From Flavivirga sp. 57AJ16 (GTDB lineage Bacteria > Bacteroidota > Bacteroidia > Flavobacteriales > Flavobacteriaceae): 64,000 bases of DNA. The stretch spans positions 186,001 through 250,000 of the forward strand of contig NZ_JAQZAT010000003.1 of assembly GCF_028736925.1 (NCBI RefSeq), in the 5' to 3' direction. Below, piece after piece: positions 34,777 through 43,928 of the stretch; the first letter of the stretch is position 1; each line of letters opens with the position of its first letter. A model generated the notes under the pieces. That model was given only the letters and a program-made list of their open reading frames with translations, ran no database searches and was not told the origin of the DNA. Made by a program: the position numbers and the translations under genes.

Positions 34777-35922
34777 ATGAAAATATTATTGATTGGTGAA
34801 TATAGTAGGTTACATAATTCATTAAAAGAAGGTTTGATAAAAAATGGCCATAAGGTTGTTTTAGTAGGATCTGGTGATGGTTTTAAAAATTACCCTGTCG
34901 ATATTAATATTGGTTCACAAATATTGAACAATAAACTTTTATTATTTATTACAAAATCCATTAATAAAATTTCAGGAATAAATTTAATACATCTAGAAAT
35001 TGCCCTTCGTTTTTATGCTATTTTACATAAACTTAAAGAGTTTGACATTGTGCAACTTATTAATGAAAATAGCATAAAAACTAACCCAACACTAGAAATA
35101 TGGCTTTTAAAAAAACTTATAAACCAAAATAAGAAACTATTTCTTCTATCTTGTGGAACTGATTACACAAGTGTTAAATACGCTTTCGATAAAAAATTAA
35201 GATATTCAATATTAACGCCACTTCACAATAATTCAACACTAAAAAAGCATTATAAACCTATTTTAAAGTATATAACGAAACCTTTTTTTAAGCTACATAC
35301 TTTTCTTTTTGAAAATATCGAAGGAGTCATTAGCTCTGATTTAGATTATCATATTCCTTTAAAAAACCATCCAAAATATTTAGGTTTAATACCTAACCCT
35401 GTTAATACTGAACAATTAAATAACACTATAATTAATAGTTTAAATAAGATTAATATTTTTCATGGCATTAATAGTATGAATTATATAAAAAAAGGAAATG
35501 TTTTTTTTGAAGACGCTCTAGCTATCATTCAAAAAAAATATCCAAATAAAATAAACATTACTAGTATTGAAAACACCCCCTATAATGATTATATAAAATC
35601 ATATAACAACGCCCATATATTTCTAGATCAGGTATATGCTTATGATCAAGGATATAATGCTCTTGAAGCTATGGCCAAAGGCAAAGTGGTTTTTACAGGT
35701 GCCGAAAAAGAATGGTTAGAGTATTATAACTTAGAGGAAAACTCCATTGCTATTAATGCTTTACCCAATGCGGATAAAATAGCCGAAAAGCTTGAATGGC
35801 TGATTTTAAATCCTGAAAAGATTATTGAAATTTCTAAAAATGCCAGAAATTTTATAGAGAAAGAACATAACCATTCCAAAATTGCAACAAAATATTTAAA
35901 TACCTGGAAAGTCGGTTTGTAA
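34777..35922 (+). CDS. GT-B fold glycosyltransferase (family 1/4 type)
   Basis: A 381-residue protein. The N-terminal half starts KILLIGEYSRLHNSLKEGL, a glycogen-synthase-like loop. The C-terminal half has a GT4-like nucleotide-sugar site (AHIFLDQVYAYDQGYNALEA, then MAKGKVVFTG), where the usual EGFG is replaced by DQGY. It probably transfers a sugar in surface-glycan assembly. It is the only plus-strand gene within a minus-strand block and ends 5 bp from the convergent acyltransferase gene. Confidence 0.8.
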   Translation: MKILLIGEYSRLHNSLKEGLIKNGHKVVLVGSGDGFKNYPVDINIGSQILNNKLLLFITKSINKISGINLIHLEIALRFYAILHKLKEFDIVQLINENSIKTNPTLEIWLLKKLINQNKKLFLLSCGTDYTSVKYAFDKKLRYSILTPLHNNSTLKKHYKPILKYITKPFFKLHTFLFENIEGVISSDLDYHIPLKNHPKYLGLIPNPVNTEQLNNTIINSLNKINIFHGINSMNYIKKGNVFFEDALAIIQKKYPNKINITSIENTPYNDYIKSYNNAHIFLDQVYAYDQGYNALEAMAKGKVVFTGAEKEWLEYYNLEENSIAINALPNADKIAEKLEWLILNPEKIIEISKNARNFIEKEHNHSKIATKYLNTWKVGL

Positions 35923-35927
35923 TAACT

Positions 35928-36491
35928 TTACAACTCTCGTATAATGTTAGCTGGTACTCCAGCAATTATGACATTTTTTGGACATGATTTAGTTACGACC
36001 GAACCACTTGCTATTACAGAGTTTTCTCCTATAGTTATTCCTTTCAAAATAGTAACATTGTTGCCTATAAAAACATTTTTTTCTATGATGACATCTTGTG
36101 GATTCAAATCAATTTCCTTTCTTTTATCAATTTGCAAATTATGAAATGCACTGTCAATTATATGACAATTAAACCCTATCAAAGTATTATCTTCAATAGT
36201 AATGCTTTTTTCTGAAATTATAGAAAAACCATTATTAATATGAATATTATTACCAAACTTAATGTATGATTTTTTTGTTCTTGCCTCAATATAAGCATAG
36301 CTATTATAAAAATAAGGAGAATTTATCACACCAATACTCACATTATCGCCAAAACTAATATTCCCACAACCTCTTAAAACCACAGGTTGATAAGACAGAT
36401 AAGTTCCACTTACAGCCATATTAGTTGTATAAAAAGAATATTTCACTTTTCTACAATACAAGAATATTTTAGCAAATAATCTCTTAACCAT
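35928..36491 (-). CDS. Hexapeptide-repeat (LbH) acyltransferase
   Basis: A 187-residue protein made of left-handed beta-helix repeats (ISFGDNVSIG, IKFGNNIHINNG, ITIEDNTLIGFNCHIID, VFIGNNVTILKGITIG) with the catalytic histidine region FNCHIIDSAFH and the typical ending VIAGVPANIIREL. It is probably an O- or N-acetyltransferase of glycan sugars. It could acetylate the amino sugar made by the FdtA/FdtB pair, a role FdtC-type enzymes of this fold play, but this one looks closer to O-acetyltransferases. Confidence 0.85.
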   Translation of the reverse strand: MVKRLFAKIFLYCRKVKYSFYTTNMAVSGTYLSYQPVVLRGCGNISFGDNVSIGVINSPYFYNSYAYIEARTKKSYIKFGNNIHINNGFSIISEKSITIEDNTLIGFNCHIIDSAFHNLQIDKRKEIDLNPQDVIIEKNVFIGNNVTILKGITIGENSVIASGSVVTKSCPKNVIIAGVPANIIREL

Positions 36492-36514
36492 TTTGTCTAT
36501 ACCAATACTTAAAT

Positions 36515-37804
36515 TTAAGAAATCTTACTTTGGTTATCAAAACTTCTGGCAACTAAAAAACAAACAATAACCAAAATAATAATACTTCTTATAAAATGTG
36601 CAATTACCACTCCTTCTGCCCCATATAAAACTATAAAGTTTTTAGATAAAAAGTAAAATAATCCTAATGATATTAATTCTGTTATTATAAAACTCTTAAC
36701 CATTTTTTTTGCTAAGAACTGATGAGCAACTACTAAAGTTGCCAAACTAATAAAGTCCCCTAATAATTGCCATTTAAATAATGGTTCTAGCCCTGCAAAA
36801 TTAGGATAAATAATTGCAATTATTTGTTCTCTTAAAGTATAAACCACCAACATTCCTATTCCAAAAAGAGGAAGCAAGGTTTTATAAATATAAAAAACTT
36901 CATATATAAAAGCATGCTTACTGTATATTCTAGCGAATTTAGGCACAACATATAGCGAAAACAGACCAGAAGAAAATGTCATATAATTTTTAGAAATAAA
37001 ACTCATAGCCGTCCAATAACCTGCTTCATTTATATGTATTTTTTTAGTTATCATTGTTCTAATATCCAATTCAATATAATTTAGCAATGCTGTTGATACA
37101 AAAGACATTAAAGCAAATGCCAATAATTCTTTTGCAAAAGGAATTTTAAATGCTAAGTCTTTAACTTTTATTAGTTTCTTGAGAGTTGATCCAAAAATAT
37201 AGAGAATAATAACTAATTGAATTATTGGTGTTATTACAATTGAAAATAGAACACCTTCTAGTTTATAAAAATAAAGGCAAACTAAAAGTATTGTAGCAGA
37301 CAAAATATAACTTAATAAATCAATTTTTGCATATTTTTTATAATCTGAAAGTCCATTTAATATACCTTGAAAAGCCCTATTAATCCCTATAACCAAAGGT
37401 AATAAAGCCAGAAGCTTTATAATATTTACAAATTCCAAACTTCCAAACAACTCGATAGTGATCCAAGAAGCATAAAAAAAAACGGTTAAAGATGTTACAA
37501 TAGACCCTATAAAAACGAATGTAAAAGTTGTCTTAAATAAATCTTTAAGGCGTTGGTTATCGTCTCGAAATTCAGAAACATATTTTATAACACCGTTAAA
37601 TATACCTAACGAAGCGGTGCTCATTAGGATTTGGATTAAATTTCTGAGTTGTCCAATTTGAGCAATTCCTATTTCACCAACAGTTGTTGACAATACTCTT
37701 TGAATAACTAAAGAAACTGTTAATCTTATAGATATTACAATAACATTTAAAGATGTTATCTTTAAAAGAAGATTACTTTGCAATATACTTTTTAAATCTT
37801 TCAA
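36515..37804 (-). CDS. Wzx-type O-antigen flippase (first of two)
   Basis: A 429-residue protein with about twelve membrane helices of the MOP exporter superfamily (polysaccharide transporter). It moves lipid-linked repeat units across the inner membrane. It is a clear paralogue of the flippase at 39974: both start with a RITSL-like or LNVIVISIRL helix and share WQLLGDFI followed by QFLAKKM in the C-terminal half. Gene order with the aminotransferase 35 bp upstream suggests one operon. Confidence 0.88.
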   Translation of the reverse strand: MKDLKSILQSNLLLKITSLNVIVISIRLTVSLVIQRVLSTTVGEIGIAQIGQLRNLIQILMSTASLGIFNGVIKYVSEFRDDNQRLKDLFKTTFTFVFIGSIVTSLTVFFYASWITIELFGSLEFVNIIKLLALLPLVIGINRAFQGILNGLSDYKKYAKIDLLSYILSATILLVCLYFYKLEGVLFSIVITPIIQLVIILYIFGSTLKKLIKVKDLAFKIPFAKELLAFALMSFVSTALLNYIELDIRTMITKKIHINEAGYWTAMSFISKNYMTFSSGLFSLYVVPKFARIYSKHAFIYEVFYIYKTLLPLFGIGMLVVYTLREQIIAIIYPNFAGLEPLFKWQLLGDFISLATLVVAHQFLAKKMVKSFIITELISLGLFYFLSKNFIVLYGAEGVVIAHFIRSIIILVIVCFLVARSFDNQSKIS

Positions 37805-37839
37805 AATCTGATCAACCTGAACTTGCGATACTCTAAATT

Positions 37840-38940
37840 TTAGTACTGATTTATAATGCTTATAATGCTTTTAACTTCTTCTTGGGTCAGTATTGGGTTA
37901 TTAGGTAAACTCAATATTTCTTTATGAATCTGTTCTGTAACAGAAAACCTACAATCTTTATATTCTTTATAAGCTGGTTGTTTATGTATAGGGATTGGAT
38001 AATGAATAAAAGTTTCAACCCCTTTTTTATGTAAATAATCTTTAAGTTGGTCTCTTTTTTTACTTCTAATAACAAAAAGATGAAAAACATGTTGATTTAT
38101 ATCTTCAAGAAATGGCAATATAACATTACTTGAATCAATATTATCAAAATAGCATTGAGCTATAGTCCTTCTTTTATTGTTGTCAGAATCTAAATACTTC
38201 AATTTTATTCTTAAAAAAGTGGCTTGCAATTCATCTAATCGGCAATTATACCCCTTCAAGTCATTTTTATAAGTAGATACTCTTCCGTAATTTCTTAATT
38301 TAAAAACAACATCTGCCAATACTTTATTATTGGTAGTTATCGCTCCCGCATCACCCAAGGCACCTAAGTTTTTAGTCGGATAAAAACTAAATGCTGCAGC
38401 ATCTGAAACATTCCCGGATTTTCGTCCATCAGAAAAAGTGGCTCCATGTGCTTGAGCAGCATCTTCTACTAACAGTAAGTTATATTTTTTAGATATTTTT
38501 TCCAATTGTTCAATATTATATAACCGCCCATATAAATGAACTCCCAAAATTGCCTTTGTTTTAGAAGTAATGGCCTTAACAACTTCCTCTGAATTAATAT
38601 TATATGTAGTCATATCAGGTTCTACCAAAACTGGTCTAAAGCCCAAATTGCTAACTGCCAAAACAGAAGCAATATATGTATTAGCTGGAACAATAATTTC
38701 GTCACCATCATTAAGAACACCAAGCATTTTATATGCCTTTAATATTAATTTAATTGCATCTAACCCATTACCAACACCAATACAGTATTTCACTCCACAA
38801 TAAGCAGCATATTCCTTTTCAAAAGCTAAAACCTGTTCATCTAAAATATATTTGCCAGAATTCAAAAAATCGTTAAACTTTTTTCTAAACACTTCATCAA
38901 ACCTCTTATTAATTGACCTTAAATCCAAAAACTTTATCAT
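37840..38940 (-). CDS. DegT/DnrJ/EryC1 sugar aminotransferase, FdtB-like
   Basis: A 366-residue PLP enzyme. The start IKFLDLRSINKRFDEVFRKK, the block VGVGNGLDAIKL-like CIGVGNGLDAIKLIL, VEDAAQAHGATF and the PLP lysine region SFYPTKNLGALGDAG define sugar 3-aminotransferases of the DegT family. With the FdtA-like cupin at 33477 it should make dTDP-3-amino-3,6-dideoxygalactose (Fuc3N) or Qui3N. Its start overlaps the end of the GNAT/FemAB-like gene by four bases, so the product is probably passed on for acylation. Confidence 0.9.
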   Translation of the reverse strand: MIKFLDLRSINKRFDEVFRKKFNDFLNSGKYILDEQVLAFEKEYAAYCGVKYCIGVGNGLDAIKLILKAYKMLGVLNDGDEIIVPANTYIASVLAVSNLGFRPVLVEPDMTTYNINSEEVVKAITSKTKAILGVHLYGRLYNIEQLEKISKKYNLLLVEDAAQAHGATFSDGRKSGNVSDAAAFSFYPTKNLGALGDAGAITTNNKVLADVVFKLRNYGRVSTYKNDLKGYNCRLDELQATFLRIKLKYLDSDNNKRRTIAQCYFDNIDSSNVILPFLEDINQHVFHLFVIRSKKRDQLKDYLHKKGVETFIHYPIPIHKQPAYKEYKDCRFSVTEQIHKEILSLPNNPILTQEEVKSIISIINQY

Positions 38941-39914
38941 AACATGATATGATTTAACTTATTATAACCATTAACGTTAATTCTGTAAAAATTTTGTGTT
39001 ATGACTTTAGCTCCAAAACCTTCTTTCCAAAACAACAATCCTTTATTAATATTTCTTCCCTGATTTTCATTAGAAGTACCAAAGTCAAAATATGCTTTAT
39101 TTTTAAATTTCTTTTTGATTAAATACTCATGCAAAAAATCTAAGCTTCCCAATGTATTTTTATAACTATTAGCTGATATATACTGAGCATGTGCAACTTT
39201 CTTCGTTTCAAAAATAGTTACACCAGCAACTATATCATCATCATGATACACATTAAATTGTCTTATATTTTCTGGAAACCTATTCTTAAGCAAAGTGATT
39301 TCTGTTAAACTATGAACTGGATCCGTTTTATATTTTGATTTTAAGTTCGGAATAAGAATATCATCCCAAAACTCTTTTAAGCTATCTACTTCTCTAATTT
39401 CTAAATTATTTTTTTTTCCTCTATTACAACCTTCAATTCTACTTTTAGTAAATTTAATTTGTTTTCCTAAATCAACAACCGATAATATATTGGTTTGAAT
39501 TAATTTTGCTTCCAATATAAACATTAAACAATTTATATCATCACTTGGTAACTCAGTATAGATATAAGGTATTACTTTTATTTCCAGAGTCAAAAAACCA
39601 TAATCATCCAAAGTTTCCAGAAGTACCTTAAAACTTTTTATAAAATCTTGAAATTTCAACTTTTTCCCAACTACAAATCCCCCATAAGTTAGACCTTGAT
39701 GTGAAAATAATCGATTGTCTAATTTATTAGCTGGTAAAACTGCTATTAGATGATCATTTTTAAAAACCATTAACGAAAAATCCTCAAATCTATCTTGATG
39801 GTATTCCATAAAATCCCTATGAAATAAAAAAGTGGCATTTTTTGCGTTCAACACAAAAGCATTCCATTCCTCATAGTACAAAGAAGAATATTTAACTACC
39901 TTATAATTTCCCAT
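38937..39914 (-). CDS. GNAT/FemAB-like acyltransferase
   Basis: A 325-residue protein of the FemAB-like double-GNAT type (ATFLFHRDFMEYHQDRFED, then a C-terminal YFDFGTSNENQGRNINKGLL). Such enzymes attach acyl or aminoacyl groups to amino sugars or peptides. The four-base overlap with the sugar aminotransferase gene suggests that it N-acylates the amino group made by that enzyme, which is inference. No membrane segment is seen. Confidence 0.75.
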   Translation of the reverse strand: MGNYKVVKYSSLYYEEWNAFVLNAKNATFLFHRDFMEYHQDRFEDFSLMVFKNDHLIAVLPANKLDNRLFSHQGLTYGGFVVGKKLKFQDFIKSFKVLLETLDDYGFLTLEIKVIPYIYTELPSDDINCLMFILEAKLIQTNILSVVDLGKQIKFTKSRIEGCNRGKKNNLEIREVDSLKEFWDDILIPNLKSKYKTDPVHSLTEITLLKNRFPENIRQFNVYHDDDIVAGVTIFETKKVAHAQYISANSYKNTLGSLDFLHEYLIKKKFKNKAYFDFGTSNENQGRNINKGLLFWKEGFGAKVITQNFYRINVNGYNKLNHIML

Positions 39915-39973
39915 TTAGGCTATGCTTTTAATTGATAAATTTATTTGAAAAGTTATAAAAAACAATTGTACAT

Positions 39974-41278
39974 CTATACGTTCTTCTCCGTATCCACTCC
40001 AAAAAGCGAACTCCCAAATATGAGCAAAATAATACCGTAGTACATAACATAACTCACAAAATGGGCAACCACTGCTCCTTTTACACCATCAAATAAGTCG
40101 ATAAAATAAATACTAGTGGTATACAAAGTTATTATTAAAAAAGCTTCTGTTAAAATATAGTGCCAAAACATTTTTTTTGCTAAAAACTGGTAGGCAATAA
40201 CAATAGATAAAATCTTAATAAAATCACCTAAAAGCTGCCATAAAAACAAGTCTTTAACAGGTTCAAACTCGCTGGAAAAAACGATAGGCACTATGATGGA
40301 TCTCAATAAATATACAATAAACAAACCAACAGCTAAAATAGGTACGACGGTTTTATAAAAACTAAAAACCTCCTTTTTAAATTCCTTGGCATCATTAATC
40401 TCTGAAAATCGAGGTAAAATATACAAGGCTATAAGAGAACTAACGAGCATTAAACAATACTTAGATATCCTTATCATAGCTTCCCAAAAACCAGCATCTT
40501 TATAACCAACATTGTCCCTAATGTACGATCTAATGGCAATAGTAACCAAAGGCATGAAAACAGCGGTAAAAAGAGCCATTAACGAGTAAGAACCCATATC
40601 TTTAAAAAACCTATAATTTATCCTATCGACTCTTATAAGCGGTGCTAAACTACGCCTATTAATAATACCCACTAAGGTAATTAAAAAGATGAGAGCCTCA
40701 GCAATAACTACCGACACTAAAGCTCCATCGAGCTTTTTTTGGTAAATTAAAAGTAAAGCAATAGAAACACTTAGTATTTGCCCGATTATATTAATGACAA
40801 TTAGTATTTTATACTTAGAAAAACCATTCATTATAGAAAATGAAAACATATTTAAAGCATAAAAAGGGAGTACTATAGCAAATATTTGAATAACATACGT
40901 ATAATCATTATAAATAGGAAAAATGAGGTCATTTATTAACTCTGCATTAAAATAACAGAAAAACGACACTAAAATAGTAGATACAAAAGCAGCGTAAAAT
41001 ATGGTTGATATGACTTTACTAAGGGCTATGACATCGTCTTTGAATTCTGAAACATATTTTACAGCGCCATTATAAAAACCAAGTATAGCAACCGTTTGGA
41101 AAGAACTAACAAAATTCTGTAAATTTCCAATTAACGCCAAACCCACAGGACCAATAAAAACAGCGATAGCCTTTGATGTTAATATACCTGCTATTATTCG
41201 TGTTAATACTGAAGCTGTTTGTAACGAAGTAATCCTAACTAAGACCTTACTATTTATATAATCAATTAATTTTTTCAA
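39974..41278 (-). CDS. Wzx-type O-antigen flippase (second of two)
   Basis: A 434-residue polytopic membrane protein of the WzxE-like flippase group, with about twelve helices and the N-terminal block GPVGLALIGNLQNFVSSFQ. It is paralogous to 36515-37804. Two flippases in one island may mean two different repeat units or a past cluster fusion. It is the first gene of the minus-strand run that ends at 35928. Confidence 0.88.
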   Translation of the reverse strand: MKKLIDYINSKVLVRITSLQTASVLTRIIAGILTSKAIAVFIGPVGLALIGNLQNFVSSFQTVAILGFYNGAVKYVSEFKDDVIALSKVISTIFYAAFVSTILVSFFCYFNAELINDLIFPIYNDYTYVIQIFAIVLPFYALNMFSFSIMNGFSKYKILIVINIIGQILSVSIALLLIYQKKLDGALVSVVIAEALIFLITLVGIINRRSLAPLIRVDRINYRFFKDMGSYSLMALFTAVFMPLVTIAIRSYIRDNVGYKDAGFWEAMIRISKYCLMLVSSLIALYILPRFSEINDAKEFKKEVFSFYKTVVPILAVGLFIVYLLRSIIVPIVFSSEFEPVKDLFLWQLLGDFIKILSIVIAYQFLAKKMFWHYILTEAFLIITLYTTSIYFIDLFDGVKGAVVAHFVSYVMYYGIILLIFGSSLFGVDTEKNV

Positions 41279-41411
41279 TTAATTAAGGTTTTTTTACTAA
41301 ATAAAAATTGCTTTAAATTGAGTACATGAGCTATAAACGCTAAAAAACACATTATTCTTATATGTTTATAGAAAGAATCAAATATACGAAATCATTTAGC
41401 TTTTCTGTCTT

Positions 41412-41574
41412 ATACCAATTATGAATTAAAATGAGCTACAGAAAACGACATTGCTTATTTGTTTTTGCCTGCTGCGTGTTATTTGCATAGCCTAAGCTAT
41501 GGAAATGAGGAGTAAAGTGATAAAACGAATTAATGAATGTGTTTGAATTGCGTATTTTAATTCATAATTGGTAT
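41412..41574. mobile_element. 163-bp inverted-repeat element, class 2, copy B
   Basis: The ends ATACCAATTATGAATTAAAA and the complementary right end are inverted repeats. The interior hairpin is CATAGC-ctaa-GCTATG. It matches 20325-20489 in the opposite orientation. The gap 41279-41615 contains no gene. Confidence 0.87.
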
Positions 41575-41615
41575 TAGTTGCTTGAAAATGTAAGAAATAG
41601 TATGTAGCTATAAAG

Positions 41616-41852
41616 CTATGTTTTTTTCTTCGTCAATAAATAATATAAATTAATACAAAATATAGCTATATTCGTTATTATAATTGGCATGGAAGTAGGA
41701 TCTAACAGTATGCCATAAAACACAAATAGTAAACATCCCAAGGAGTTTACTATTCGTAATTGATTAACAGATTTCATTAAGAATGAAATTAAAACAGTCG
41801 CCATAGCAGCATATCCCATCCATTCTACACCAGAAATTCCAAAGAATGCCAT
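41616..41852 (-). CDS. Small three-helix membrane protein
   Basis: A 78-residue protein with three membrane helices (about 10-25, 32-48 and 53-72), one followed by the motif SLGCLLFVFYG. It resembles YgjV/SWEET-like small membrane proteins that occur widely in Bacteroidota. Its stop and start geometry places it one base from the typA gene, so it is probably cotranscribed with it. Function is unknown. Confidence 0.65.
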   Translation of the reverse strand: MAFFGISGVEWMGYAAMATVLISFLMKSVNQLRIVNSLGCLLFVFYGILLDPTSMPIIITNIAIFCINLYYLLTKKKT

Positions 41853-41853
41853 C

Positions 41854-43653
41854 TTACACCATTTTATTTCGTTTACGCTCTACTTCTGTTAAATAGACTT
41901 TACGCAACCTTAAATGATTTGGTGTCACCTCAACGTATTCATCTTTTTGAATATATTCTAAGGCCTCTTCTAGCGAAAACTTAATCGCGGGTACAATTTT
42001 AGCTTTATCATCTGCTCCAGATGAACGTACATTACTAAGCTTTTTGGTTTTTGTTACGTTTACCGTCATATCATCGCCACGAGAATTTTCTCCAATAACC
42101 TGCCCTTCATAAATATCTTCACCCGGGTCTATAAAAAACTTACCTCTATCTTGTAGTTTATCAATAGAATAAGGAATAGCTTGTCCTTTTTCCATAGATA
42201 CCAAAGAACCGTTTTGACGCTCAGGGATACCTCCTTTTAACGGTTGGTATTCTTTAAAACGGTGTGCCATAATGGCTTCACCTGCGGTAGCAGTTAATAA
42301 TTGATTTCGTAAACCTATGATACCTCTGGAAGGCACTATAAATTCACAGACCATGCGATCTCCTTTTGCTTCCATGCTAAGCATTTCACCTTTTCTTAAG
42401 GTAACCATTTCAATAGCTTTTCCAGAAACCTCTTCTGGCAAATCAATAGTCATCTCTTCTACGGGTTCGCATTTTACACCATCAATCTCTTTTATAATGA
42501 CTTGTGGTTGGCCAATTTGCAATTCGTAACCTTCGCGGCGCATCGTTTCTATTAAAACGGATAAGTGCAATACACCACGACCAAATACCATAAATTTATC
42601 TGCACTATCAGTTTCTTCAACACGTAATGCCAAATTCTTTTCCAACTCTTTTGTTAAACGATCTTTTATATGACGAGAAGTAACATATTTCCCATCTTTA
42701 CCAAAGAAAGGCGAATCGTTAATAGTAAATAACATACTCATGGTAGGCTCGTCAATAGCAATGGTTTTTAAGCCCTCAGGTGCTTCCCAGTCCGCAACCG
42801 TATCACCAATCTCAAAACCTTCTAATCCAACAATAGCACAAATATCTCCCGCTTGTACTTCTTCTACCTTCTTACGTCCTAGACCTTCAAAAGTATGTAG
42901 TTCTTTTATTTTAGATTTAACAATACTTCCATCGCGCTTGACCAAAGATATATTTTGTCCAACTTTTAATTCACCACGGGTTAAACGTCCTATAGCAATT
43001 CTTCCTGTGAAAGAAGAAAAATCTAAAGATGTAATTAACATTTGAGTAGTGCCTTCTTCAATTTTAGGTTCAGGAATGTGGTTTATAACCATATCCAATA
43101 ATGGCTCTATATTTTCCGTTTCATTTTGCCAATCATCGCTCATCCAATTGTTCTTTGCAGAGCCATAAACTGTAGGAAAATCCAACTGCCACTCTTCTGC
43201 TCCCAACTCAAACATCAGGTCAAAAACTTTTTCATGTACCTCATCGGGCGTACAGTTTTCTTTATCAACTTTATTTACAACTACACAAGGTTTTAAACCT
43301 AGGTCAATCGCTTTTTGTAATACAAAACGTGTTTGTGGCATGGGCCCCTCAAAAGCATCGACTAATAGTAAAACACCATCTGCCATATTTAATACACGCT
43401 CTACTTCACCTCCAAAATCGGCGTGACCAGGTGTATCAATAATATTAATCTTTGTGTCTTTATAAATTACGGAAACGTTTTTAGAAGTAATTGTAATACC
43501 TCTTTCACGCTCCAAATCATTATTATCAAGAATTAAATCACCTGTGTTTTCGTTCTCGCGAAACAACTGACAATGATACATAATCTTATCAACCAAGGTC
43601 GTTTTACCATGATCTACGTGAGCAATAATTGCAATGTTTTTAATATTAGCCAT
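41854..43653 (-). CDS. typA: Translational GTPase TypA/BipA
   Basis: A 599-residue GTPase of full length. G1 is AHVDHGKTTLVD, G2 lies around RERGITITSKN, G3 is DTPGHADFGGEV, G4 is NKVDK and G5 is GSAKN. EF-G-like domains follow (elongation factor domains II, III and V) and the BipA-specific C-terminus. TypA acts on the ribosome in 50S assembly and stress, notably at low temperature. A TACATTTG -7 box lies 24 bp upstream. Confidence 0.97.
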   Translation of the reverse strand: MANIKNIAIIAHVDHGKTTLVDKIMYHCQLFRENENTGDLILDNNDLERERGITITSKNVSVIYKDTKINIIDTPGHADFGGEVERVLNMADGVLLLVDAFEGPMPQTRFVLQKAIDLGLKPCVVVNKVDKENCTPDEVHEKVFDLMFELGAEEWQLDFPTVYGSAKNNWMSDDWQNETENIEPLLDMVINHIPEPKIEEGTTQMLITSLDFSSFTGRIAIGRLTRGELKVGQNISLVKRDGSIVKSKIKELHTFEGLGRKKVEEVQAGDICAIVGLEGFEIGDTVADWEAPEGLKTIAIDEPTMSMLFTINDSPFFGKDGKYVTSRHIKDRLTKELEKNLALRVEETDSADKFMVFGRGVLHLSVLIETMRREGYELQIGQPQVIIKEIDGVKCEPVEEMTIDLPEEVSGKAIEMVTLRKGEMLSMEAKGDRMVCEFIVPSRGIIGLRNQLLTATAGEAIMAHRFKEYQPLKGGIPERQNGSLVSMEKGQAIPYSIDKLQDRGKFFIDPGEDIYEGQVIGENSRGDDMTVNVTKTKKLSNVRSSGADDKAKIVPAIKFSLEEALEYIQKDEYVEVTPNHLRLRKVYLTEVERKRNKMV

Positions 43654-43676
43654 AATGGTGCCTTATTTTAAGCGTG

Positions 43677-43684
43677 CAAATGTA
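43677..43684 (-). promoter_or_regulatory. Bacteroidota -7 box for typA
   Basis: The minus strand reads TACATTTG (TAnnTTTG), 23 bp before the typA start codon. No distinct -33 element is visible. Confidence 0.5.
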
Positions 43685-43891
43685 ATTATAAATAACGGAT
43701 AAATTATCTAATAATTTTTTTTTGGATGTTCCTTCTTTGTAAAATACAAAAATACAGTATGATTCACTGTATCTTTCTTATTTTTAATTTGTTAAAAACA
43801 AGAAAAAGCACTGTCTCAATTTCTAATATATACACTTAAAAATATTTTTACCTCAATTTAAAAGATGTACACATTAATTCGGCATTAATAG

Positions 43892-43899
43892 TATCTTTG
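43892..43899 (+). promoter_or_regulatory. Bacteroidota -7 box for kdsA
   Basis: TATCTTTG, an exact TAnnTTTG match, lies 29 bp before the ATG at 43929. A transcript starting about seven bases later would make the TTG at 43914 a poor start. Confidence 0.55.
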
Positions 43900-43928
43900 C
43901 ATCATATTTTTTTTTGAAACAAAGGCAT

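Noticed and set aside
25978-41278. Prophage or phage-derived island, suggested by the tail-fibre-like protein
   Set aside because: The protein has a signal peptide and no capsid, portal, terminase or integrase genes are present; the fold is common in flavobacterial secreted proteins.
43914-43928. TTG start for kdsA five codons upstream
   Set aside because: It lies only 15 bp after a good -7 box, and KdsA proteins begin near the ATG at 43929.
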